Of a stretch of 40,113 nucleotides of DNA, positions 35,301-40,113 are shown one piece after another. The translations under genes were made by a program, and so were the position numbers. The stretch is from an uncultured Bacteroides sp. (GTDB taxonomy: Bacteria; Bacteroidota; Bacteroidia; Bacteroidales; Bacteroidaceae): assembly GCA_900766195.1 (NCBI GenBank), contig CAAFUN010000126.1, forward strand, positions 1-40,113, given 5' to 3'. Position 1 is the first letter of the stretch. Each line of letters opens with the position of its first letter. The notes under the pieces were generated by a model, which saw only the letters and a list, made by a program, of their open reading frames with translations, was not told the origin of the DNA and searched no databases.

Positions 35301-35372
35301 CTGCGCTTCGACAAGTAAATTACTACTTAATACAGCAATAAAAAGAAAAGATAAAACGATACGCTTAGTCAT
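32370..35372 (-). CDS. NagZ-like GH3 fused to a beta-lactamase-like domain lacking its catalytic Lys
   Basis: A 1000-residue paralogue of the next gene, with a type I signal peptide (to about LLVEAQ) instead of a lipobox. The GH3 domain is intact (KHFPGHGDTNVDSHKALP; VFSDALAMKG). In the C-terminal domain the nucleophile Ser646 is present, but the SxxK Lys is Met649: the codon at 33426-33428 is ATG on the minus strand where the paralogue has AAA. YSSVGF and GHTGSTGT remain. The beta-lactamase-like fold therefore probably binds, but does not hydrolyse by the usual mechanism, or is newly decayed. The GH3 half should be active on GlcNAc-type muropeptides. The gene follows a terminator-like hairpin that separates it from the 5'-nucleotidase pair. 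Confidence 0.92.
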   Translation of the reverse strand: MTKRIVLSFLFIAVLSSNLLVEAQTYPPFLPSSEDSRCKQWVDSVFSRMNLDEKVGQLLIATVPAKADKQTKKTVKTLVKKYKIGGLLFSEGSAEEQAMLTNIAQKNADIPILITFDGEWGLGMRLEKMPDFPRNAALGCIEDNSHITAYGREVAREFKELGVQVNFAPDADVNTNPRNPVIHFRSFGENPKLVAEKVLAYAHGLESGGVLSVSKHFPGHGDTNVDSHKALPILSYTRERLDSIELYPFKEMIRGGLGGIMVGHLQVPALDPDGNASSLSHKIVTGLLKEELGFKGLVFSDALAMKGVSAVPEVTTKALLAGNDMVLAQHTIENAVKELLEAVKDGKLSLTEVDTKCRKILAYKYMLGLRNQQSPLRVSGMSFRINTPEAQKLAVKLRRASITVLGNHFGILPLTPVGDAPIAILSVGDGKDSLFVEEVKTLCPVKVERYRLTANLTELERDELIRKLATYRRVVISISCKDIDAILYADFLNKLEGFIPFVYTVFTSYRTLQMIEPALSKASAVILGHSVQPDVQQVVAGILFGKESAEGKLSMSIGNLYHSGEGYTMIPNRIAGRVIPEDIGMNSNTLLNIDAIASRGIRAGAYPGCQIVVMKDGKIVYDKCFGTHSYQDKTKVRPTDMFDLESVTMTTATLLAVMKLYDEGKLKLTDKASQYVSFMRNGWKKNITIKDLLLHESGLPPYIRFYLNAIDPNSVHGPYAQSWKDEWHRTQVSDHSYFCSDFKFQKGLIANKPTSVYSLNMAEDMWLNKNFKNTVLQNIAKCELDSKRYIYSSVGFIVLQQVVEAITKMPLDDYLEKEFYKSMGLQRTLYLPLRHYGKEDVMPTAANDFLRRQDLCGYVLDEAAACLGGVAGNAGLFSTAEELGKVYQMFLNGGELDGRRYLSEATCRLFTTETSAISFRGLGFDKPNTSDLKNSSCSVSTPAAAYGHTGSTGTCVWVDPKNKTVYVFLSNKACPDVWNTKLGDMKICQGIQETIYKSMK

Positions 35373-35459
35373 AATTATTATAATTCAGGAGATAAATGTC
35401 TCATAAAGACACAAAAAACACTTCGATTAAGAATGAAAATACCTCGTATTTAAAAGTTC

Positions 35460-35493
35460 ATCGCACCTACTCCCTTAAAGGAATAGGTGCGAT
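35460..35493 (-). terminator. Terminator after the split 5'-nucleotidase operon
   Basis: ATCGCACCTACTCC pairs with GGAATAGGTGCGAT over 14 positions with one mismatch, loop CTTAAA. It begins 7 nt after the phosphoesterase stop on the minus strand and is followed by a short T-rich run (ACTTTTAAATA). This is a good candidate for a rho-independent terminator. Confidence 0.7.
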
Positions 35494-35499
35494 GATATT

Positions 35500-36351
35500 C
35501 TATTTTTTCGTTAGCTCCACATCCAGCTTTCCAACATATATTCCGTTCTTTCCTGTATGCGAAACAGGTACCGTAACGCCATCTTTATTCAAGTAATAAG
35601 CAGGCTTATTCATAAATGTATGCGAATGTCCACCAAGTATCACATCAATATCATCAGTCTTACGTACAAGTTCTTCATCGCTAGGTGTACCGGGATAATG
35701 ACTTGTCATACCAAGATGAGACAAGCAGATAACAACGTCACAATGCTTCTTCTTCAGTAAATCTGCAATATTTTGAGCTACAGGCACAGGATCTTTATAC
35801 ACAATACCTTCGCACTTATCAGCCTGTACCAAACCCTCTAATTTAGGAGCAAGACCGAATACACCGATCTTCAAGCCATTGCGATATAAAATAGTATATG
35901 GTTTCACCAAGCCTTCAAGTACCGTACCTTTTACATCATAGTTTGCACAAAGTATTGGAAACTTAGCCATGCGAAACAGCCGGGCCATGTTATCAAGCCC
36001 AAAATCAAATTCATGATTACCTATTGCCATCGCATCATACCCCATTAGATTCATCATTTTTATCTCAACTTCTCCTTTGAAGAAATTGTAATAGGGTGTA
36101 CCCTGTGAAATGTCTCCACAATCAAATAACAATAAATCAGGGGTTTGCGAACGTGCTTGTTTTATGAAGGTTGCTCTACGCACAGCCCCTCCCATTCCTG
36201 CGTTACGATCGGACGATTTAACCGGAATAGGCTCTATCCGACTATGCGTATCACTCGTTTGAAGAATCTCAAGATGTTTGCTATGTTGCGCTTCGAGTAT
36301 ACCAAACGGGCAAAGCAACATAACTATTAATGCAGCATATATTTGTTTCAT
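35500..36351 (-). CDS. 5'-nucleotidase-family phosphoesterase, catalytic half only
   Basis: A 283-residue exported metallophosphatase (signal peptide to about ILEAQ). The dinuclear metal motifs are visible: QTSDTHSRIEP, DCGDISQGTP, GNHEFDFG, SHLGM and GGHSHTF. This corresponds to the N-terminal domain of UshA/5'-nucleotidases. The C-terminal nucleotide-binding domain is missing and is encoded by the adjacent upstream gene, 37 nt away on the same strand. The two should assemble or cooperate in the periplasm to dephosphorylate nucleotides or similar metabolites. The protein ends cleanly, so it is a real split and not a frameshift. Confidence 0.92.
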   Translation of the reverse strand: MKQIYAALIVMLLCPFGILEAQHSKHLEILQTSDTHSRIEPIPVKSSDRNAGMGGAVRRATFIKQARSQTPDLLLFDCGDISQGTPYYNFFKGEVEIKMMNLMGYDAMAIGNHEFDFGLDNMARLFRMAKFPILCANYDVKGTVLEGLVKPYTILYRNGLKIGVFGLAPKLEGLVQADKCEGIVYKDPVPVAQNIADLLKKKHCDVVICLSHLGMTSHYPGTPSDEELVRKTDDIDVILGGHSHTFMNKPAYYLNKDGVTVPVSHTGKNGIYVGKLDVELTKK

Positions 36352-36388
36352 TCTATTACTTTTTTAAGTTGACGATGGAAGTTTCGAA

Positions 36389-37156
36389 TTATTTAACCGT
36401 AATTCTTCCGTCTAAATGTGAAGTAATCTTTTTACCTGCGGCAGTTTGCGCCTCTACATAATTCATAAAGATACCTCGTAAAGTAGCTCCATCCGGGCAT
36501 ACCCGCTTCTCTGCTTGTAATAAAGCCGGCATACCGTCATTACCATCGGCTACATAATCAATTGTGGCTACAGTATAAAGTTTCTTCTCATCCAAAGGTG
36601 CATCTCCTACCGTACTATCCAATAGTTTTCCATCTTTAGAGATAACCAGCCGTACACCACTGAGTCCTTGTCCATGCTGAGCCGCAATATTCTCAAAAAG
36701 TTTTTTAAGATTCGCTCCCGACAGTGTAAGCACACAAAGGGAATTTTCAAAAGGAAGTAATTCATAGATGTTGTCAGTAGTTATGGGTCCTTTAGTAAGT
36801 ACATTACGCAATCCACCTATATTTACCAGACCCATATCAGCTGGCTTGCCCAACACTTGAGAAGCCGATTGCCTCAACACTTCAGATACAAGATTGGATA
36901 AGAGACTCTCAGGAAGTCCACGATCCATATCTACTTCGGACGTACCTACTACGCGATACATCACGCTATCTATTTTTGCTTTATACGGAGTGAGCAAAGA
37001 CACTGCCTCTTCATCAGGAGTTACATCCCAAGTAGAATCAATCGGAATCATTACTCCTCCAGTCTTTGTCACCTGATACCCCGAACGGCATGAAGAAAAC
37101 AAAAGGACAGCAAGGAAGAGCGTTCCAATAAGTTTTTTCTGTAATTTTCTCTTCAT
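36389..37156 (-). CDS. 5'-nucleotidase C-terminal (substrate-binding) domain lipoprotein
   Basis: A 255-residue lipoprotein (lipobox LLFSSC, Cys23 or nearby) that corresponds to the 5'-nucleotidase C-terminal domain. Substrate-binding motifs of the family are present: NIGGLRN, YELLPFENSL (aromatic residue that stacks on the base), LSGANLKKLFEN and VADGNDGMPAL. No metallophosphatase core is present. A GTG at 37162 is an alternative start, but the ATG at 37156 gives MKRKLQKKLIGTLF and a compact signal. It precedes the catalytic half gene in the operon. The lipid anchor would hold the pair at the membrane, which is inference. Confidence 0.9.
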   Translation of the reverse strand: MKRKLQKKLIGTLFLAVLLFSSCRSGYQVTKTGGVMIPIDSTWDVTPDEEAVSLLTPYKAKIDSVMYRVVGTSEVDMDRGLPESLLSNLVSEVLRQSASQVLGKPADMGLVNIGGLRNVLTKGPITTDNIYELLPFENSLCVLTLSGANLKKLFENIAAQHGQGLSGVRLVISKDGKLLDSTVGDAPLDEKKLYTVATIDYVADGNDGMPALLQAEKRVCPDGATLRGIFMNYVEAQTAAGKKITSHLDGRITVK

Positions 37157-37185
37157 TTTCACTTGTTTTACGATCTAAATTGGCA

Positions 37186-37193
37186 CAAATATA
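37186..37193 (-). promoter_or_regulatory. -7 promoter element of the 5'-nucleotidase operon
   Basis: CAAATATA is the complement of TATATTTG, a full match to the Bacteroides -7 element. It lies about 30 nt ahead of the ATG at 37156. A TTTG (complement of CAAA at 37209) is present but only 15 nt away. Confidence 0.5.
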
Positions 37194-37291
37194 GTAAATA
37201 GAATACTCCAAACAGACCGAAAAGATGAAAACAAAGCTAAAAAAGCAAATCAGCTCTATTTTCTGCAAGCATTACCCTCTTGCTAAAAACA

Positions 37292-37324
37292 ATAGAGGAG
37301 TTGACTTTAGGTCAACTCCTCTAT
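37292..37324 (-). terminator. Perfect 14-bp bidirectional terminator
   Basis: ATAGAGGAGTTGAC and GTCAACTCCTCTAT form a perfect 14-bp stem with loop TTTAG. A T-run follows on both strands (TGTTTTTAG on minus; ACTATTTTTAT on plus). It lies 26 nt after the RRM gene stop and ends the csp-RRM transcript. Confidence 0.9.
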
Positions 37325-37349
37325 ACTATTTTTATAGCTCTTAGAGCAA

Positions 37350-37694
37350 TTAGTAACGGTTTCTGTTGTAGCCACCGCCATTGCTGCTGCCACCACCACG
37401 GTTGTAGCCACCATTGCCACCACCACGATTGTAGCCAGAATTGCTTCTTTCAGTTCTAGGACGAGCAACATTTACAGAAATTGTTTTGCCCTCGAATTCT
37501 GTTTCGTTCAATTCATCAATGGCTTTTTGAGCTTCCGAGTCATCTGGCATCTCTACAAAACCGAATCCACGTGAACGACCGGTTTCTCTGTCAGTTATAA
37601 CATTAGCGGAAGTAACCTCTCCATAATTTGCAAATAATTGCTGTAAGCCTTCACTCTCCGTGTTATAGCTTAGATGCGACACATAAATGTTCAT
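37350..37694 (-). CDS. RRM-domain RNA-binding protein with Gly-rich tail
   Basis: A 114-residue protein with a single RNA recognition motif (1-80) followed by a low-complexity tail rich in Gly, Asn, Tyr and Arg (about 85-114; YNRGGG repeats). RNP2 is IYVSHL and RNP1 is RGFGFVEM, so aromatic RNA-contact residues are intact. Small single-RRM proteins of this kind are abundant in Bacteroides and act as global post-transcriptional regulators. It lies 39 nt after the cold-shock-domain gene, probably on the same transcript, and is ended by a strong terminator. Confidence 0.95.
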   Translation of the reverse strand: MNIYVSHLSYNTESEGLQQLFANYGEVTSANVITDRETGRSRGFGFVEMPDDSEAQKAIDELNETEFEGKTISVNVARPRTERSNSGYNRGGGNGGYNRGGGSSNGGGYNRNRY

Positions 37695-37733
37695 TTCTTT
37701 TTTTGTTATTAATGTAAATAAAATAATATATAA

Positions 37734-38171
37734 TTACTTTGCAAGAACAATTTTCACGGCATTCATACCTTTTTTACCTCGTTCCAACTCAAATGTAACC
37801 AAGTTTCCCTCTTTAATATCAGCCGGTGCATTACTAATATGAAAGAAATATTTCTCAGTATTCGAAATATCTTTTATAAAACCATATCCTTTATCGGCGC
37901 TGAAATATTCTACACGACCTTTCAACGGCACCTCTTCCACTTCTTCTTTTTTAGGAGTGGAAACCGCAATGCTCTCCAAATCCACTTTCTCCTTTTGGCT
38001 TGGATCGGGAGGAGTATCAGTAATTACCCCAAATTCATCTACGTAAGCAATCATATCATCAAATGATCCGTTACCAGAATTAGCTTTGCGTTCTTCTTTA
38101 CGTTTTTGCTTTTCTAATTTCTTACTCTGTTTCTTCTTTTCTAATTCCTTTTTATTAAACGATATTGCCAT
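37734..38171 (-). CDS. Cold-shock-domain protein with basic N-terminal extension
   Basis: A 145-residue protein. The C-terminal 65 residues form a cold-shock domain (KGRVEYFSADKGYGFIKD with RNP1 KGYGFI; YFFHIS as RNP2; the end GMNAVKIV). The N-terminal 35 residues are strongly basic (KKELEKKKQSKKLEKQKRKE) and may bind RNA non-specifically, and a linker of about 40 acidic residues follows. This is longer than a classic 66-70 residue CspA. It probably acts as an RNA chaperone along with the RRM protein downstream. Confidence 0.93.
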   Translation of the reverse strand: MAISFNKKELEKKKQSKKLEKQKRKEERKANSGNGSFDDMIAYVDEFGVITDTPPDPSQKEKVDLESIAVSTPKKEEVEEVPLKGRVEYFSADKGYGFIKDISNTEKYFFHISNAPADIKEGNLVTFELERGKKGMNAVKIVLAK

Positions 38172-38582
38172 CTAAAAATATTTAATTTATAAATCATATT
38201 CACGAAATATCTGGAAACCTGGAACAATGAAAACAGAGCTAAATGATTTCATTATATTTCAGTCCTGCAATGCCTTTTATGGCACCACCATACATGCACG
38301 ACTGCCTGTAATGAACAAACGAAGTTGATTTTGAGGTCGATTTTGACGATGAAAGAACCACCCAACGATGAGCGGACTAAAGCATTGCTAAGAAGGATTC
38401 AATAATAACTCTATTGTTTGGAGGTCAAAGATACATTCTTTATTTTATAATGAATCACTTTTTTAGATATATTTATAAAAAAACATCGAAACAAGGTTGG
38501 CAAGGTGCATTTCAACTGTTACTTACTGGTTTACTTCACAAAATTAGGCTTTAAATTTGAATAAGCGCTTTATCTGTTGATT
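38172..38582 (-). promoter_or_regulatory. Possible long leader of the cold-shock/RRM operon
   Basis: No gene is seen in this stretch. CAAAGATA at 38426-38433 is the complement of TATCTTTG, a full -7 match, which would give a leader of about 250 nt before the cold-shock gene. Within it lies a small hairpin TGCC/GGCA (38271-38284). Long leaders are common for cold-shock genes, but nothing here proves that the element is used. Confidence 0.35.
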
Positions 38583-38759
38583 TCAAATTGCCATAGCTAT
38601 CAAAAGCCTACCATGCCCTATAAAAGTTATCGTGTCAAAAGCTTCATTTCCAGTCTGAGGCAAGGAAACTCTATTCCTCATTTTCACTGTTTCTTCGAAA
38701 ACATCTTTGTCCAATATTAAAGAGCTCGTTAGTTGATTTACAAAGAGAAGTTTTTTCAT
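38583..38759 (-). CDS. Short open frame of 58 residues, unknown
   Basis: An ATG-to-TGA frame that encodes a protein starting MKKLLFVNQLTSSLILDKDV and ending GHGRLLIAMAI. No family is recognised and there is no transmembrane or signal pattern. It begins 6 nt downstream of an inverted CCTACAC repeat. It could be a real small gene, a gene remnant or chance. Support is weak. Confidence 0.2.
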   Translation of the reverse strand: MKKLLFVNQLTSSLILDKDVFEETVKMRNRVSLPQTGNEAFDTITFIGHGRLLIAMAI

Positions 38760-38764
38760 GTTTT

Positions 38765-38860
38765 ATCCTACACCCTACACTGCTTTTTATAAATAATTAA
38801 CATACAGACGAATACATCCGTATTTTAGCGTGTAGGATGAGTGTAGGATACGTGTAGGAT
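38765..38860. repeat. 11-bp-spaced GTGTAGGAT iterons with inverted partners
   Basis: GTGTAGGAT occurs three times in direct orientation at 38830, 38841 and 38852, with exactly 11 bp between starts (about one helical turn). The reverse complement occurs as ATCCTACACCCTACAC at 38765-38780. The arrangement resembles a multi-site protein-binding region such as an iteron or operator, or a structured leader. Confidence 0.7.
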
Positions 38861-39330
38861 TGCCCCAATACTACACGCTTTTCTCTTAAATATAGACGTC
38901 ATATTCTCATGAAGCATCATTATCCCAACATGTTTAAAGTGATGTACATTCTCATCAGACACATGATGGTATACTGATATAATGCAGTTTACAAACCAAA
39001 CGTAATTGTACCTTTCGCAAGATATTAAGCTCTTCACAATCATGCCCTATTTTGATTTCACCTCGCTACATAGTAAATATTTCGAATGCCATAAAAACAA
39101 CTTTTTTGTGCAAATTCGCCCGAATTCGTCATCGATTTGTCTCAAAAGCTTAAAAAATCGTTCATCTTGAATGTCAATATGTACCAATACGCCGCATTTA
39201 CGTCTTGAGCATAGAACTATTATCGAATAATAATCCTTTTTGATCCGATAAACATAGTTGAATAAAAACAGTCAATCAGCATAAGAAAAACCATGCATTA
39301 CCCCTTACCTTTTACTTCTTTTGCAATAGC
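38861..39330. other. AT-rich stretch without a recognisable gene
   Basis: No protein or RNA gene is supported. A 72-codon minus frame (38825-39043) runs through the repeats and has no known motif. The sequence looks like decayed DNA between the iterons and the GC-rich island. Confidence 0.4.
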
Positions 39331-39337
39331 ATATCTT

Positions 39338-39422
39338 GGGTTCCCGCGCGGGAGCCTGACGGTGCCCATACCCGATCCGTCGGGCTCCGCTACCGGATCC
39401 GGATAGATCACGCGTGGGAACC
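39338..39422. other. GC-rich, highly palindromic island
   Basis: An abrupt GC-rich block in AT-rich surroundings. The outer arms GGTTCCCGCGCG (39339-39350) and CGCGTGGGAACC (39411-39422) pair over 12 positions with one G-T. Inside are GGAGCC/GGCTCC (39351-39356 and 39383-39388), CCCGA/TCGGG (39371-39384) and the perfect palindrome CCGGATCCGG (39393-39402). It could be a structured RNA, a recombination site or a small mobile repeat. I do not recognise it. Confidence 0.6.
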
Positions 39423-39567
39423 GGAGTTATGCCTATGATATTGAGGTATTATTCCATAGACATAGCAACATTATAGCTAATGCAAATCAGCAAAAAGACA
39501 ATGATAAAATGCCGGATTTGAGGGTTATCCAGACGCAAAAAATAGGGTCAATATTCGGAAGATATAA

Positions 39568-39690
39568 AACCGTGCAACTAATGCAGCTAGCGAATCCTTT
39601 AATGCTAAAATAAAACAATTTAGAGCTGAGCTCAGAGGAGTCAGAGATGTGGCATTCTTCTTATTCAGATTATCTAAAATAGATGCTTAG
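39568..39690 (+). pseudogene. C-terminal fossil of an ISL3-like transposase, copy 1
   Basis: The plus strand encodes NRATNAASESFNAKIKQFRA followed by ELRGVRDVAFFLFRLSKIDA and a stop. This matches the C-terminal end of DDE transposases of the ISL3 type (NAAxExFNAKIKxFRxxxRG...FFLFRL). The frame is closed directly upstream by TAA, so the catalytic domain is absent. It is nearly identical to a second copy about 200 bp further on. Confidence 0.8.
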
Positions 39691-39750
39691 TCGTTCAATC
39701 CCTCAGCTTTTCGGTATGATCCAAGAACCATACAAACGCATTACCTAAGA

Positions 39751-39891
39751 ATCGTGGCTTTCTTTAAAAACCATGCAACAAATGCAGCTAGCGAATCCTT
39801 TAATGCTAAAATAAAGCAATTCAGAGCGCAGCTCAGAGGAGTCAGAGATGTGGCATTCTTCTTATTCAGATTATCTAAAATTTATGCTTAA
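39751..39891 (+). pseudogene. C-terminal fossil of an ISL3-like transposase, copy 2
   Basis: The plus strand encodes IVAFFKNHATNAASESFNAK, then IKQFRAQLRGVRDVAFFLFR, LSKIYA and a stop. It keeps a few more upstream residues than copy 1 and the ancestral KIYA ending. The two copies also share the 3' flank TCGTTCAATCCCTCAG and TTTCGGTATGATCC; the latter is repeated once more after copy 2. This points to tandem duplication or nested insertion of an IS end. Confidence 0.82.
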
Positions 39892-39972
39892 TCGTTCAAT
39901 CCCTCAGAATTTCGGTATGATCCGATTTCGGTATGATCCATTAGATTACGTTCGTGCTGGGCGAACAAGGAA

Positions 39973-40003
39973 AAGTCTCCTAAACCAATGATTTAGAAGA
40001 CTT
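39973..40003 (-). terminator. Terminator after the tRNA-Val gene
   Basis: AAGTCTCCTAAA pairs with TTTAGAAGACTT over 12 positions with one mismatch and a 7-nt loop. On the minus strand it follows the tRNA 3' end by about 46 nt and leads into TTTTCCTTGTT, a U-rich tail. Confidence 0.65.
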
Positions 40004-40049
40004 CTCTGTTATTTTTAGGATTTTGACTTTGTGTTGTCTTTCCTTTGAG

Positions 40050-40113
40050 TGGGCGTTGACGGATTCGAACCGCCGACCCTCTGCTTGTAAGGCAGATGCT
40101 CTGAACCAGCTGA
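40050..40113 (-). tRNA. tRNA-Val(UAC), 5' end beyond the window
   Basis: The minus strand shows a D-arm (TCAGCTGGTTCAGAGC), an anticodon arm CTGC-CTTACAA-GCAG with anticodon TAC (40087-40089), the T-arm GGCGG-TTCGAAT-CCGTC and the acceptor strand AACGCCC with discriminator A at 40050. The CCA end is not encoded. The first 11 or so bases lie past the window edge. Confidence 0.95.

Noticed and set aside
38825..39043. 72-codon minus-strand frame in the gene-poor region
   Set aside because: It ends inside the GTGTAGGAT repeats, has no recognisable domain, and its His/Met/Cys-rich composition looks like translated noncoding DNA.

Overview
The window reads as chromosomal DNA of a gut-type Bacteroidota, most likely a Bacteroides species. 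The support is a SusC/SusD pair with surface lipoproteins whose lipid-anchor Cys is followed by acidic residues, promoters of the Bacteroides type (a TAnnTTTG -7 element, here with a TTTG -33 element upstream of susC), modest GC content, and a mannan gene order matching the one described in Bacteroides fragilis. Nearly every gene is on the minus strand, so transcription mostly runs from high to low coordinates. The species is not determined.

Region 1 (about 160-8980) is a high-affinity potassium uptake locus. On the minus strand it reads: a sigma54-type (NtrC-family) response regulator, a regulatory gap, a possible 31-residue membrane peptide, kdpF (26 residues), kdpA, kdpB, kdpC, a KdpD N-terminal sensor half (KdpD ATP-binding plus USP domains), and a separate HAMP-PAS histidine kinase. 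No OmpR-type KdpE is present. The gap contains a near-match to a -24/-12 promoter and a perfect 9-bp inverted repeat about 90 bp upstream of it, which suggests sigma54 control of kdp.

Region 2 (about 9100-27400) is a beta-mannan utilisation locus. An AraC-type regulator precedes SusC, SusD and a surface glycan-binding lipoprotein. A strong hairpin follows, then a metallophosphoesterase, a secreted GH26, a GH43-like enzyme with a C-terminal F5/8-type domain, a surface lipoprotein GH26 mannanase with a carbohydrate-binding-like domain, a GH130 mannosylglucose phosphorylase, a GPH-type symporter and a cellobiose/mannobiose 2-epimerase. The inferred route is: GH26 enzymes cut mannan outside the cell and in the periplasm, mannobiose enters through the symporter, the epimerase makes mannosylglucose, and the phosphorylase releases mannose 1-phosphate and glucose. 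A decayed GH5 mannanase lies between the regulator and susC. The phosphoesterase and GH43 are not part of the known route.

Region 3 (about 27800-37200) holds an aldo/keto reductase (the only clear plus-strand protein gene), an array of GGAAACG palindromes, two tandem paralogues that fuse a NagZ-like GH3 domain to a serine beta-lactamase-like domain (the second has Met in place of the catalytic Lys), and a two-gene split 5'-nucleotidase.

Region 4 (about 37290-40113) has an RRM RNA-binding protein and a cold-shock-domain protein, then nearly 2 kb without a convincing gene. That stretch contains 11-bp-spaced GTGTAGGAT repeats, a GC-rich highly palindromic island, two tandem C-terminal fossils of an ISL3-like transposase, a terminator, and a tRNA-Val(UAC) running off the right edge.
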